A stretch of 64,000 nucleotides of DNA from CAWARU01 sp963805795 (GCA_963805795.1 CAWDVG010000001.1:1116001-1180000), one strand, 5' to 3'; shown: positions 27,395 through 36,780, numbered from the stretch's first letter. Notes: generated by a model not told the origin, from the sequence alone. Numbers and translations are program-made.

Positions 27395-27985
27395 ATGAAA
27401 AAACAATTATCTCATTTATTATTACTTCTTAGCTTTGCGTTTTTCTTTTTACCTATGCAGGCACATGCTCATTTTCAGAACAGCAAATATTATATTAAGG
27501 TTTATTTGAGCAATCAAAATGTAGAAATCTTTCGATATGGTGAATTAATTAAAAAAATACCTTGTTCGACAGGCATCACCCCTGGAACCACCCTTCCCGG
27601 AAAATTCAAGACCTACGATCAAAAAGAAAAAGATGTCTGGAAAGAAGCCGATGGCAGTGAAATTAATTATTATTATATTACAAGGATTAATGAAAAAAAT
27701 GCTTTTCATAGCATGATTGAAGGTAACCATCCCCTCGTAGAGGAGGGGAAAAAACTTTTTGCTGAAAGGAAACCCTCAAGCATGGGATGTATTAGGCTAA
27801 GAAAAATAGATGCAGAATGGTTATATCGCTTACCTTTAGGTATTCCTGTTGAAGTCATTGCTGATGACAAGGTGAAAATTAGAAATAATAAAATCAGTGA
27901 TAAGAAGCATGTTAATTTAAAAGAAGCAGATGATTCTTCAACAGAATACCTTCCGAAGTCCCTTGAAAGATATTTGATGGAATAG
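27395..27985 (+). CDS. L,D-transpeptidase (YkuD domain)
   Basis: A 196-aa exported enzyme with a signal peptide (residues 1-26, ending AHAH). The YkuD core carries the catalytic cysteine in SSMGCIRL preceded by the FHSMIEGN histidine segment. Such enzymes make 3-3 peptidoglycan crosslinks or attach proteins to the wall. The second S/G of the usual SHGCIRL is replaced by SSMGCIRL, leaving the cysteine and arginine intact. AAGGAG lies upstream of the ATG. The ~50-residue C-terminal tail is charged and probably disordered. It precedes the YaiI-like gene by 45 bp. Confidence 0.88.
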   Translation: MKKQLSHLLLLLSFAFFFLPMQAHAHFQNSKYYIKVYLSNQNVEIFRYGELIKKIPCSTGITPGTTLPGKFKTYDQKEKDVWKEADGSEINYYYITRINEKNAFHSMIEGNHPLVEEGKKLFAERKPSSMGCIRLRKIDAEWLYRLPLGIPVEVIADDKVKIRNNKISDKKHVNLKEADDSSTEYLPKSLERYLME

Positions 27986-28030
27986 AGATAAGCAGAAACT
28001 ATTGTAAAAGTATAAAAGCGAGTGTAATGA

Positions 28031-28474
28031 ATGCGTATATGGGTGGATGCGGATGCCTGTCCAAAAGTTATAAAAGAAATTATTTATCGAGCCGCTAACC
28101 GCAGCAAAATTATTACGATACTTGTGGCGAATCAACCTCTTCAAACTCCAAAATCCCCCTACATTTTGAAAATTCAAGTTCCTTCTGGTTTTGACGTAGC
28201 AGACGCAAAAATTATTGAAGAATTGGAAGAAAATGATTTAGTCATTACCGCAGATATTCCACTTGCAGATGCCGTCATAAAAAAAGGAGGTTCCGCTATA
28301 GACCCAAGAGGCAAACGATATACGATTGACAATATCAAGCCTATACTATCCATTCGCAATCTCAATGCAGAATTAAGAGGAGCTGGAATGATGACTGGAG
28401 GGCCCTCCACATTAGGGATAAAAGAAATTCAGGCATTTGCCAATAGTTTGGACAAATTTTTAGCAAAACGTTAA
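28031..28474 (+). CDS. YaiI/YqxD family protein (DUF188)
   Basis: A 147-aa protein matching the YaiI/YqxD (UPF0178) family: MRIWVDADACPKVIKEII at the start, VITADIPLADAVI in the middle and DPRGKRY plus RGAGMMTGGPS toward the end. The conserved acidic residues (DADAC, TADIPLAD) resemble PIN/NYN nuclease folds, but no activity is established that I know of. The next gene starts 6 bp downstream, so the two form an operon. Confidence 0.93.
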   Translation: MRIWVDADACPKVIKEIIYRAANRSKIITILVANQPLQTPKSPYILKIQVPSGFDVADAKIIEELEENDLVITADIPLADAVIKKGGSAIDPRGKRYTIDNIKPILSIRNLNAELRGAGMMTGGPSTLGIKEIQAFANSLDKFLAKR

Positions 28475-28480
28475 AGAACT

Positions 28481-29722
28481 ATGAAGAATCAAAGCATTTT
28501 TAACAAAGCGATAAAGAATCATGAAAGATCTGAGCAGTCATTGAAATATAGTGATGTCATTATTGTTGGCGCAGGCGCAGCAGGGTTAATGTGCGCAATA
28601 GAAGCAGGGAAACGTGGTCGCAAGGTGCTTGTACTAGATCATGCCAATAAAGTTGGGAAAAAAATTCTCATGTCTGGCGGTGGCCGCTGCAACTTTACTA
28701 ATCTTAATATTGTTCCGGAAAATTACATTTCACATAACAAACACTTTTGTAAATCTGCTCTTACTCGATATACTCAATGGAACTTTATCGCGCTTGTCAA
28801 AAAGCATCACATTCCCTTTCATGAAAAAACTTTAGGTCAATTATTTTGTGATAATAAATCTAAAGATATTATTGATATGCTACTGGATGAATGTCGTCAG
28901 GCAAATGTCAACATCCATCTAGATACAGAAATTCAAAATATTGAAAAAAATAATGAATCCCATTTTTTCATCAAAACTAATCTTGGCAATTTTTATTGCC
29001 AATCTTTGGTTATTGCCAGTGGCGGACTCTCCATTCCTACCATGGGTGCAAGTCCCTTTGGTTATAAAATTGCCGAAAAATTTGGTATTAAAATTTGGCC
29101 AACCCGTGCAGGTTTGGTCCCATTTACTTTACATCAGATGGATAAAGAACAGCTATCACCCTTATCTGGCATTGCATTAGATACGTTTGTTCGGAATGAA
29201 AAACATAGTTTTCGTGCTAATAGTTTATTTACCCATCGTGGCTTAAGTGGTCCAGCCATTTTGCAAATTTCTTCCTATTGGCAAGCGGGAGAAAATATTT
29301 TTATTAATCTATTGCCAGATTACAATGTCGCTCTGTATCTAAAAAATGCACAGCATCAACATCCCCAAAAACAATTACATTCAATTTTAAAAGAGCTATT
29401 AACAAAACGATTGGTTGATGTTCTGTTACCAGCGGAAATTGCTAGTAAAACATTACGGTCTCTTTCAGAGAGAGATTTTGAACAAATAGCTACCAACATC
29501 CATCATTGGCAAATTAAACCAAACGGTACTGAGGGCTATCGAACCGCCGAAGTGACGCTAGGTGGGGTGGACTGTAATGCTATTTCTTCAAAAACAATGG
29601 AAGCTAATAATGTCTCTGGCTTATTTTTTATAGGTGAGGTGTTAGATGTTACGGGATGGTTAGGTGGATATAATTTCCAATGGGCTTGGTCTTCTGGCTG
29701 GGCTGCAGGTCAAGTTGTTTAG
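28481..29722 (+). CDS. NAD(P)/FAD-dependent oxidoreductase, YhiN/HI0933 family
   Basis: A 413-aa flavoprotein. The dinucleotide-binding loop VIIVGAGAAGLMCAIEAGKRG lies at ~27 after a short N-terminal extension. SGGGRCNFTN, the family signature, follows near 65, and the C-terminal FAD motif GLFFIGEVLDVTGWLGGYN closes the domain with WAWSSGWAAG. Members of this group are broadly conserved but their substrate is unclear. Homology starts around residue 24, so the first ATG may be upstream of the true start. Co-transcribed with the YaiI-like gene. Confidence 0.9.
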   Translation: MKNQSIFNKAIKNHERSEQSLKYSDVIIVGAGAAGLMCAIEAGKRGRKVLVLDHANKVGKKILMSGGGRCNFTNLNIVPENYISHNKHFCKSALTRYTQWNFIALVKKHHIPFHEKTLGQLFCDNKSKDIIDMLLDECRQANVNIHLDTEIQNIEKNNESHFFIKTNLGNFYCQSLVIASGGLSIPTMGASPFGYKIAEKFGIKIWPTRAGLVPFTLHQMDKEQLSPLSGIALDTFVRNEKHSFRANSLFTHRGLSGPAILQISSYWQAGENIFINLLPDYNVALYLKNAQHQHPQKQLHSILKELLTKRLVDVLLPAEIASKTLRSLSERDFEQIATNIHHWQIKPNGTEGYRTAEVTLGGVDCNAISSKTMEANNVSGLFFIGEVLDVTGWLGGYNFQWAWSSGWAAGQVV

Positions 29723-29976
29723 GAAATTGGGTATTAAAAGATCTTAATATGACTTTTCAATTTCAGATGCTCAATAAATTCAAAGAAGTGTGACATATTG
29801 GCAATGAATACCACGATAACCAGTAATTGCTCGGCCGCTCGGCGGCAGCCCCTCGAGCTCTTCGACTCTTTTTGTGTGAGTGACTATACACGTCAAAATG
29901 CTTACAATAAGTTTTTTTCACAATAAGCTCTCAATAAGCTCTTAAGATAAGTTATGTAACTTATTAAAAATAGTAA

Positions 29977-29999
29977 GTAACTGGTAACGACATGGCCTT
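29977..29999 (+). repeat. dispersed ~22-bp repeat (copy with CTG spacer)
   Basis: GTAACTGGTAACGACATGGCCTT. The TAACGACATGGCC core recurs at 35002, 36745 and 38702. This is the only copy not directly beside a gene end, and its 3' CCCC is replaced by TT. Confidence 0.7.
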
Positions 30000-30014
30000 T
30001 TTCAGTCCGACAGC

Positions 30015-30043
30015 TTGACATAGAAATCTGATAGAGGTAGTAT
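30015..30043 (+). promoter_or_regulatory. sigma70-type promoter ahead of the RING-finger gene
   Basis: TTGACA (30015-30020) matches the -35 consensus exactly, followed by a 17-bp spacer and TAGTAT (30038-30043). The implied transcript starts near 30050, giving a leader of about 120 nt. Confidence 0.6.
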
Positions 30044-30173
30044 AGCTTTTTAACTCATAATATGGCTTTATATCTACTAATCAGGTATGAGAGAATTGAG
30101 TAAATTAATGAGCAAATCAGAAAATCAGTTAAAAAACTATATCATTGGCTACAAAAAATTAGGAGTATGACAA

Positions 30174-32594
30174 ATGAAGCGAAGAGAAGAAAGTACGGCG
30201 ATCCATTCAAGCTCAGAAGCTGGCGAAGCTACTATGAAGCTGGCTGCTTCTACTTCATCTCCATCTGCTATTCTTGCACAGCCACTATTGCAACGCCCAG
30301 CACCTGTCAGCAGCGCTTTAACCCCCAGTTCTTCTTTACTGGATGCAACTGCTTATTTAAGTTCTTTAGCCGCTTCTGCGGCTGCTCTTGCAGGATCGGG
30401 TGGTTCAGCACCAGCGCAACATAGCACCACTGCGTCCTTAGTACCAGAAAGATTTGTCACTGCCAATAGTGGTTTTGAAATACTGGGAACAAGCTGGGAC
30501 GTTTATGCAGAAGAAGATTGTGGACCCGCACCGGAGTTTATCGAGCATGAAATTGCCGCTGGCTACCGGCGGCGACATGGGGTACTTTCAACCACACTAG
30601 GTTCTGCTATTGGCTCTTATCTGCGTCCTAATTCTTCCGCGTCGGCTTTTGGTGCACATTACAGCGGCTCTAGCACATCGACTGGCACCGTTCCAGTTGA
30701 TGGTACCGATGCCGCTTCTGAACAGGCCCTTTATGACAATGGGGGTTGGTACATGGGCTGGCGCGTTGAGTATGCCTTAGATACCAACGAGCTCGCAGCA
30801 CTTAGAAAAATTGTAACAACCAATGGTTCACAATTACCTTCCACGCCAGATGTTGATGTTGTGGCTTTAATTAAGAAATTGCATGCCGGTGCAACTTCGG
30901 TCTCGGCTCATGCGGATCGCTTCCATGCGCAAACTCAGCAAGCTTATGGCCATGATATCCCACAACTCCGATCTAGAGTGATTGCATTGGAACGCTCTCA
31001 ACATGAAACCAACATCCGCCATAAATCCATTATGGATGCGGTTAATCAGCAAGCAACTGCTGCGCGGGATAGATTGTATGAAGCAGATCGTCATCGTAAT
31101 GAAGATGAAGCCTTACGCGAGCAGCAATCAAGAGAACTAGAAGTGGTGCGGAAGCAACGCGAACAGTTGGCCCATGTGTTTAAACAAATTAGAGATGTAT
31201 TGATTTGCCCTATTTGTACCGAAGTAGCGGTGCTACCCAAAGTAGTAGGGGCCTGCGGCCATCTTGCGTGCCAAAGTTGTTTAAAAACGTTAGACGACGT
31301 TGCTTTTAGTTCATTGCTTTCTGCAGGGGGGGGTGCCTCTGCAAGGCAGCATTTAATGTCAAGGCGTTGCCCGCTCTGTCGCACAGAAATTATTGGAGCA
31401 GGTTTTCCGGTATTACCCCTAAAAGAGATTGCTTCTATTTTGATAGAAAATGGTTGTATCGAAGTATCTGAGATGGCTTCTGTACAAAAACAATTGGGTG
31501 ACAAAACTATTACATATGAGAAGCCATCTGCAGAGCAACAACATATTATTGATCTGCAGATAGGTAGCTATGCTCAATCGCAGCTAGCAAAACATTCCGT
31601 TGATTGTGTGGTTGCCACAGTGACTCCTGATCAGTGGGGGGCAGGTGTCTATGTTTTATTTGAATCTGCCGTTAGCCGTATCTTTTTTGAAACCTTTGCA
31701 ACCACTTTACATGGCAGAGCAGGCGGTGTGAATGTATTGGTTAATGCCCAGCAACGTATGTTGGCCTGTCAATTACTGGAAAAAAAACCGAAGTCGAAAA
31801 CTGATGCAGAAATAAAGAAAGCACAGGATGAAGGAAATCTATTAATTAAGGTTGCAACGGATGGTCGTTTTACTGTGTCCAGAACGCCAAATCCTAAAGC
31901 AAGCGTTACTGCAGCAACAGTTACTGCTGCCCAAGCTTCGTCGGCAACTGCGACTCAGACAATGTCAGATCCAGTATCTCTGTCTTCCAATGCTTCTGGG
32001 TCTGCAGGATCAAGCAGTTCTGGAGGATTTTCAGGATCAGCTAGCAATACTGCGTCCCATGGTACTGCATCCGTTTCCTCTGCTGCGGCTGCAACAGCCA
32101 CAGCTACTGCGGCAACTGTAATTTTACCGCCCCCGCCACTTGCAGCAGTTGTAGCTTCTACACCTCCTGCTTCGTCTTCAGCAGCAGCCGCGCCCGCTTC
32201 GGTTGCGGGGACAGCCACTGCTTCTAGGGCTACTGCTCCTGTATCAGCTACGAGTAATGGATCTGCCGCGATAATTTCCTCTCAGAATAATCCCATGACT
32301 CCTTCCATGTCCCATGTAATCTTAACGGCTGCAAAGCTGTCTCAAGATAGTAGAGGTAATTCTGCTGCAGGGGCGGCCAGAGTAGCATCTAATTCGGCTG
32401 CTACAGCTGCAAGTGCGTCTAGTGCGTCAAGCGCATCGAATGCATCAAGTGCAACGCCTACCGCTGTAATAAACGCCTCAAATGCAGCTACTTCAGCAGC
32501 AGCAGCCGCTGCTGCTTCATCTGCTGCTTCCCAGTCATCTTCAACACAGCAAAATAATAATGCGAAACCCAATGTTAGGAAAGGAGGCCGATAG
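30174..32594 (+). CDS. RING-finger protein, probable E3 ubiquitin ligase effector
   Basis: An 806-aa protein with a C3HC4 RING finger: Cys345, Cys348, Cys361, His363, Cys366, Cys369, Cys399 and Cys402, within LICPICTE, ACGHLACQSC and RRCPLCRTE. A charged coiled coil at ~260-340 directly precedes the RING. RING domains recruit ubiquitin-loaded E2 enzymes in eukaryotes, so a bacterial copy is most simply explained as an injected effector acting in the host. Residues 1-90 and 560-806 are Ala/Ser/Thr-rich low complexity. Residues ~100-215 contain an unrecognised domain rich in Gly/Trp (NGGWYMGWRVEY). AGGAG is 8 bp before ATG 30174. A small gene follows 16 bp downstream. Confidence 0.8.
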   Translation: MKRREESTAIHSSSEAGEATMKLAASTSSPSAILAQPLLQRPAPVSSALTPSSSLLDATAYLSSLAASAAALAGSGGSAPAQHSTTASLVPERFVTANSGFEILGTSWDVYAEEDCGPAPEFIEHEIAAGYRRRHGVLSTTLGSAIGSYLRPNSSASAFGAHYSGSSTSTGTVPVDGTDAASEQALYDNGGWYMGWRVEYALDTNELAALRKIVTTNGSQLPSTPDVDVVALIKKLHAGATSVSAHADRFHAQTQQAYGHDIPQLRSRVIALERSQHETNIRHKSIMDAVNQQATAARDRLYEADRHRNEDEALREQQSRELEVVRKQREQLAHVFKQIRDVLICPICTEVAVLPKVVGACGHLACQSCLKTLDDVAFSSLLSAGGGASARQHLMSRRCPLCRTEIIGAGFPVLPLKEIASILIENGCIEVSEMASVQKQLGDKTITYEKPSAEQQHIIDLQIGSYAQSQLAKHSVDCVVATVTPDQWGAGVYVLFESAVSRIFFETFATTLHGRAGGVNVLVNAQQRMLACQLLEKKPKSKTDAEIKKAQDEGNLLIKVATDGRFTVSRTPNPKASVTAATVTAAQASSATATQTMSDPVSLSSNASGSAGSSSSGGFSGSASNTASHGTASVSSAAAATATATAATVILPPPPLAAVVASTPPASSSAAAAPASVAGTATASRATAPVSATSNGSAAIISSQNNPMTPSMSHVILTAAKLSQDSRGNSAAGAARVASNSAATAASASSASSASNASSATPTAVINASNAATSAAAAAAASSAASQSSSTQQNNNAKPNVRKGGR

Positions 32595-32610
32595 AGAATG
32601 AGTTTAATCA

Positions 32611-32964
32611 ATGTATAAACATATTACAGAAGAACCGGTGAAACAGCCTGAAAAAGAAATTGTGGATCCCACAATTCGGCAATTATTAGTTGCTCGTTAT
32701 AGGCTGTTGCACCTATATTCTGATTTTGACATTGAAAACCGTTTACCCACTATTGAACAGATTCGAGCTGCTCATACAAATCCAAATTTTTTAGAGGCTG
32801 TTGAACAAAAGTTCGTCGAATTCGTGAATTTTCTGCGCCTTAGGGCACGGGATATGAACAATGCAAAAGACTGCCAAGAACTGCTTTTTCCAGCAGAAGA
32901 AATATTGACTGAACTTATTAAAAAGTTTGGTGGGCATCCCATTTACTGTGAAGTTTCGAATTAG
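32611..32964 (+). CDS. small hypothetical protein downstream of the RING gene
   Basis: A 117-aa acidic, helical protein with no family I recognise and no signal peptide. It lies 16 bp after the RING-finger gene in the same direction and could be its chaperone or a second effector; size and acidity fit a secretion chaperone, but that is inference. The ribosome site is poor, so translation may be coupled to the upstream gene. Confidence 0.55.
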   Translation: MYKHITEEPVKQPEKEIVDPTIRQLLVARYRLLHLYSDFDIENRLPTIEQIRAAHTNPNFLEAVEQKFVEFVNFLRLRARDMNNAKDCQELLFPAEEILTELIKKFGGHPIYCEVSN

Positions 32965-32997
32965 AGGCTGATGGGGAGCTCATGTTTCTTTTGCTCA

Positions 32998-33858
32998 TTA
33001 ACTCTTACTCATGAACTGCCGAACCAAATCGGAAATCTCATCCGCCTTGGTATCAATTGCAAAATGCCCAGCGTCCAACACATGAACTTCTGCTTTTGGA
33101 ACATCATCTCGATAACGCTCGGGTTCACCCAAATCAAAGGAGGGATCATACTTTCCCCAAATGACTAAAAGTCGCGGCTGATTTTTCTGCATCCACATTT
33201 TGCCATTTTGGATAGGCAACAACGTTTTTGCGATAGTCATAGAACAAATCGCTTTGAATTTCGATTTGGCCCGGCTGAGTTAGAAACGCGAACTCGTCAG
33301 TCCAAAGGTCTGGGTCATAGAGCTCAACATTGGGATCATTACCAAGATGGCGCGTCCGCGCGGCTTCGAAAGATAACAGATTTGTTCGCAACGCCTCTTC
33401 GTTTTCTTTGCGATTTCCCCAAAACTCACGGCGCTTTTTCCAGTTGGCGCCTAGGCCCTCATTATGAGCAACAGCATTCTGCACGATAATGGATACCACT
33501 CGCTCTGGATGCGCAAGCACCATCCGGAAACCAACTGGCCACCGTAGTCTTGCATGTAAAGGGTGTACTTTGACAAGCGCAAAGTCTCGGTGAAGCGAAT
33601 CATAATCTGCGCGATATTATCAAATGTATAGGAAAAATCTCTGGCATTTGGCCAATCGCTATGCCCAAAACCCGGATAGTCCACTGCTATGAGGTGGTAC
33701 TCTCGCGATAAATGATTCAATAGCGGCTCGAACATTCTTGAGGACGAAGGCAGTCCATGAAGTAGGATTATCGTTGCTGCATCTTTTGGCCCAGCTTCGC
33801 GATAAAAGATGTTTAGTCCCTCTATTTTCACGGTTTTGTATAAGATCCCTTGCCGCAT
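32998..33858 (-). pseudogene. haloalkane dehalogenase-like alpha/beta hydrolase, frameshifted
   Basis: Three overlapping frames together encode one hydrolase. The start, to MQDYGGQLVSG, is in the first frame (33858-33451). The middle, from MVLAHPERVVS to AYPKWQ, is in the second (33523-33146). The end, from QPRLLVIWGKYDPSFD to DAGHFAIDTKADEI, is in the third (33240-32998). The nucleophile motif QDYGG, the acid region and the DAGHF histidine are all recognisable, as in dehalogenases and epoxide hydrolases. Two single-base shifts, near 33520 and near 33200, break it. It reads as more GC-rich than neighbouring genes, which suggests acquisition by transfer. Confidence 0.85.
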
Positions 33859-34099
33859 ATTTTTTGAAATCCCCTTTGCTTCAATTCGCTATCTGCTCTA
33901 TTCGCTCTATCTGCTTATAGTTTAGCCGAAAAATTTGATATTGAAGAGATAACAAATGTTGAAATTCTGTTGCGAAATTTTGATGATCGTTGCAGGGTAG
34001 ACTATAATGGAAAGCAATTCTACAAGTAGAAGGTAATTAAAAGGCTAGAAGGCAATTACAGGCAATTTTACAAAATGCGTTCTCTAAAAAGGTGATAAA

Positions 34100-34909
34100 A
34101 TGAAAACTCAATCGCAAAAAAAAGGTAAAATCTTGGTATTAGTCTCGAGCGGTCACGGTTTGCCCTTGAAAGATGGCAAGGTGTATGCCGGCGCTGGCTA
34201 TTATCTCAACGAGCTAACGGTTCCGGTTCGCGCCTTGATGATGGACGGTTACGAAATCACTTTCGCCAATCCGAAAGGCAACACGCCGGTTTTGGATGTC
34301 AATTCAGCCACTGCCGAATTCTTCGGTGGAGATGAGAATAGGCTTCAAGATTATCTTCGCTTTTGCGACAGCTTAGCTGGACTCAAAAATCCAACCCGTA
34401 TCTCGGATGTCATTGCCTCGAGCTTAGACCAATATGACGCTGTTTTCGTCCCCGGCGGCCATGGCCCCATGATCGATCTTCTCGATGATCCCGATGTGGG
34501 CACGGTGATGAGACATTTTCACAAAACATCCAAGCCCACGGCAGTACTCTGCCATGGTCCCATTTCTCTTCTTGCGGTTCTTCCAAATGCAGTCGAGGTT
34601 GTCGACGCACTGAAAGCAGGCGATACCGATGGAGCCCGGGCAAAAGCTAAAGATTGGATATATGCTGGATACAAAATGACCATCTTTTCGACAGCGGAAG
34701 AACAGCAACGGGAGCCACTTGAGATTGGTGGTAAGGTACTCTTTTACCCTGACTACGCTTTACGGACGGCCGGCGGTGACGTAAGTGTGGCCGCTCCATG
34801 GAAAAGCTACGTGCTACAAGATCGCGAGTTGATCTCTGGTCAGAATCCTTTCTCTGATGAAGCGCTGCTGAAACTTCTTCTTCAAGCTCTTAATGAGAAG
34901 AAGATTTAA
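34100..34909 (+). CDS. DJ-1/PfpI superfamily protein, Hsp31-like
   Basis: A 269-aa class I glutamine-amidotransferase-like protein of the Hsp31/YDR533C type. SSGHGLPLKDG near the start and AGYYLNELTVP are typical of the group, PGGHGPMIDL forms the conserved Gly-Gly-His-Gly loop, and VLCHGPISLL holds the nucleophilic cysteine. Such proteins detoxify methylglyoxal or act as chaperones. Base composition is richer in G and C than the flanks and matches the adjacent hydrolase pseudogene, suggesting both came together. A GGTGAT element precedes the ATG. Confidence 0.88.
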   Translation: MKTQSQKKGKILVLVSSGHGLPLKDGKVYAGAGYYLNELTVPVRALMMDGYEITFANPKGNTPVLDVNSATAEFFGGDENRLQDYLRFCDSLAGLKNPTRISDVIASSLDQYDAVFVPGGHGPMIDLLDDPDVGTVMRHFHKTSKPTAVLCHGPISLLAVLPNAVEVVDALKAGDTDGARAKAKDWIYAGYKMTIFSTAEEQQREPLEIGGKVLFYPDYALRTAGGDVSVAAPWKSYVLQDRELISGQNPFSDEALLKLLLQALNEKKI

Positions 34910-35001
34910 TACTCACAATCCGATGTATACACTACACAATCCGTTATATACGGTATAAAAAATACCTAACAGATAATGACGTGCCTCCTTTTCCTATTTC
35001 T

Positions 35002-35026
35002 GTAACCAGTAACGACATGACCCCCA
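35002..35026 (+). repeat. dispersed ~22-bp repeat (copy beside ROK gene end)
   Basis: GTAACCAGTAACGACATGACC followed by a C-run. It lies 9 bp beyond the stop of the minus-strand ROK gene. A degenerate relative (TAACAGATAATGACGTGCC) lies just upstream at about 34967-34985. Confidence 0.7.
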
Positions 35027-35034
35027 TTTACTAT

Positions 35035-35757
35035 TTATTGTTCCCATAATTTTATTCCCCCCAGGAGACCTTCTTTATTATCAAAAATTTTTACGGAAGT
35101 TGGTAATATAAAATTAATTTTTTGGGCATAACCGCCACCCAAATATAGCTTATCGTAATTAAATGTTTGCTGCCAAAGTAAAATGCCACGTTTGAGATTC
35201 GTACGCCATTTTACAATTCCATTTTCTTGCAATGCTTTTTTGCCTAATAAGGCCTCGTAAGTTTGATTATTGTGAAAAGGATGATGTGCTAGTTCCAAAT
35301 TGGGTAGTAATTTTCCATTCAGAAATAGAGCTGATCCCAAACCAGTGCCTAGTGTTATGACCAATTCAACTCCAACACCCCTTACAACGCCTAAGCCCTG
35401 CATATCAGCATCATTTGCAACCTGCGAGGGACGAGAGGTCATATATTGTAATTTTTTCTGAAAAGCAAAGCCAATCCAAGAAGGATGCATGTTATCTGCA
35501 GTCATAATAATGCCTTTCTGGACCACTCCGGGAAACCCTGCCGAAACCCGATCAAATTTAACTTTTGTGAGTTGAATCATTTTATAGATGAGATTACAGA
35601 CCCTTTTCACAGTTGCTGGACTGGGCGTCAAAATAATAGCCTTCTCTGATATAGGCATACCTTTAGAATCCAGCACCATCATTTTTATTAACGTAGCACC
35701 AATATCAAAGATTAATGTATAGGGCAATTTTTGTTTCTTAGCTTTATTGCTAACCAT
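35035..35757 (-). CDS. ROK-family sugar kinase (polyphosphate-glucokinase-like)
   Basis: A 240-aa protein of the ROK/actin-ATPase fold. FDIGATLIKMMVLD forms the first phosphate loop, VANDADMQGLG carries the catalytic aspartate in the form typical of polyphosphate/ATP glucokinases, and LVITLGTGLGSALF forms the second phosphate loop. LYLGGGYA is the adenosine-side glycine motif. Length matches the polyphosphate glucokinase group better than ATP-type glucokinases with zinc motifs. It would phosphorylate a hexose in the cytoplasm. Confidence 0.85.
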   Translation of the reverse strand: MVSNKAKKQKLPYTLIFDIGATLIKMMVLDSKGMPISEKAIILTPSPATVKRVCNLIYKMIQLTKVKFDRVSAGFPGVVQKGIIMTADNMHPSWIGFAFQKKLQYMTSRPSQVANDADMQGLGVVRGVGVELVITLGTGLGSALFLNGKLLPNLELAHHPFHNNQTYEALLGKKALQENGIVKWRTNLKRGILLWQQTFNYDKLYLGGGYAQKINFILPTSVKIFDNKEGLLGGIKLWEQ

Positions 35758-36010
35758 GTTGGTACCTATAAAACGTTCTCACTTGACTCAGTATTATTGA
35801 GTTTTTCAAAGATTGCTACTTATTAAATTACCAGAACCGCTGGAAGAAGTATGTCGCAAAGAAATTGAACAGGTTGAGGAAGGAAATGTCCCATCTCTTG
35901 CTCACCATTTGATTTTGGACGATACTACTAATTAAGTAAGGAATACTGCTTAACAGGATCTCCATGAAAACGGATGGAGTTCAATCTATTTAAATTGTTT
36001 GGTATCTCAA

Positions 36011-36712
36011 ATGAAAATCCTAAAAAGTAAAAGCATAAGCATAGTAATTTTTCTTTTTTTCACTCTCAGCTCTACTTATGTCCATGCTTTGATAGAAGAA
36101 AAGAAATATTGGTTAGCAATGAATGTACAACGAAGTCTTGATGCCGAAAAAAAATGGCTTGTTTCACTTTATTCTCAATGGCGTTTTATTAAACGCGATC
36201 ATCCCTTAGAATCGGCTTTTGTAGAAACAGCTTTAGGGTATCAAATCAGTCATAATAAAAGTGTTTGGTTTGGCTACCGTCTTTTAAAACATATCTCTCG
36301 CCCCCCTACTTTTCAAATGAATCATCTTTTCCAACAATTTCTCTATACAAAAAAACTGAATTTTTGCTCCATTATGACTCGTTCGAGATTAGAACAAGGA
36401 TATCGAAGTAATCAAAAACAATTATCATTCCGATTTCGTCAAAGAGTGGCAATAGAGTTTTCACGACAGTTTATTGAATGCATATATCCTTTGATTTACG
36501 ATGAAATTTTTCTACTATTAAATAAAACAAATTATACACCTCATAAATTCCCCGGAGAAAATCGTTTGTTTTTTGGTTTTAACTATTATCAACAAAAAAA
36601 TATTTGGTGGGAAATAGGCTATATGTTGCAATATAGAGCTCATCTCCCGCTTAGTAAAAGCAAAGAAGCACGATTAGATCATGTATTAATGGTGACATTT
36701 AATTCTATATAA
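36011..36712 (+). CDS. DUF2490 outer-membrane-type protein
   Basis: A 233-aa protein with a signal peptide (MKILKSKSISI start, Phe/Leu-rich core, cleavage after TYVHA at ~residue 25). The mature part fits DUF2490: a leading WLAMNVQRSL strand, a WRFIKRDHP segment, ETALGYQI, WFGYRLLKH and RSRLEQGYR, all consistent with amphipathic barrel strands. The family is thought to be outer membrane; its role is unknown. A TTG at 35999 also opens the frame, but the signal peptide begins at ATG 36011. Confidence 0.75.
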   Translation: MKILKSKSISIVIFLFFTLSSTYVHALIEEKKYWLAMNVQRSLDAEKKWLVSLYSQWRFIKRDHPLESAFVETALGYQISHNKSVWFGYRLLKHISRPPTFQMNHLFQQFLYTKKLNFCSIMTRSRLEQGYRSNQKQLSFRFRQRVAIEFSRQFIECIYPLIYDEIFLLLNKTNYTPHKFPGENRLFFGFNYYQQKNIWWEIGYMLQYRAHLPLSKSKEARLDHVLMVTFNSI

Positions 36713-36744
36713 TCATTATAAGGGTAACCACTACCAGGATTTTA

Positions 36745-36768
36745 GTAACAAATAACGACATGGCCCCC
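36745..36768 (+). repeat. dispersed ~22-bp repeat (copy beside hexapeptide-repeat gene end)
   Basis: GTAACAAATAACGACATGGC followed by CCCC. It lies 12 bp beyond the stop of the minus-strand hexapeptide-repeat gene and is nearly identical to the copy at 38702. Confidence 0.75.
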
Positions 36769-36780
36769 ACTATCTCACGC

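Larger units (their letters stand above)
29723..30173. other. 451-bp intergenic region
   Basis: No gene is supported. It contains a short GC-rich patch at about 29835-29865 unlike its surroundings, one copy of the 22-bp dispersed repeat (29977-29999) and the RING-gene promoter (30015-30043). Confidence 0.5.

Noticed and set aside
30167..30424. Alternative plus frame at the start of the RING gene
   Set aside because: The ribosome site is only 1 bp from its ATG; spacing and domain content favour ATG 30174 in the other frame.
31955..32611. Long minus-strand frames opposite the RING gene tail
   Set aside because: They are shadows of the Ala/Ser-rich codon bias of the plus-strand gene.
34922..34962. 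Two imperfect 21-bp repeats with CACAATCCG after the Hsp31-like gene
   Set aside because: Only two diverged units in low-complexity AT-rich DNA; no hairpin or motif supports a function.
35819..35935. Open frame reading LIKLPEPLEEVCRKEIEQVEEG and on to a TAA
   Set aside because: It looks protein-like but has no in-frame start and I recognise no family; possibly a tiny remnant, too weak to list as a gene.
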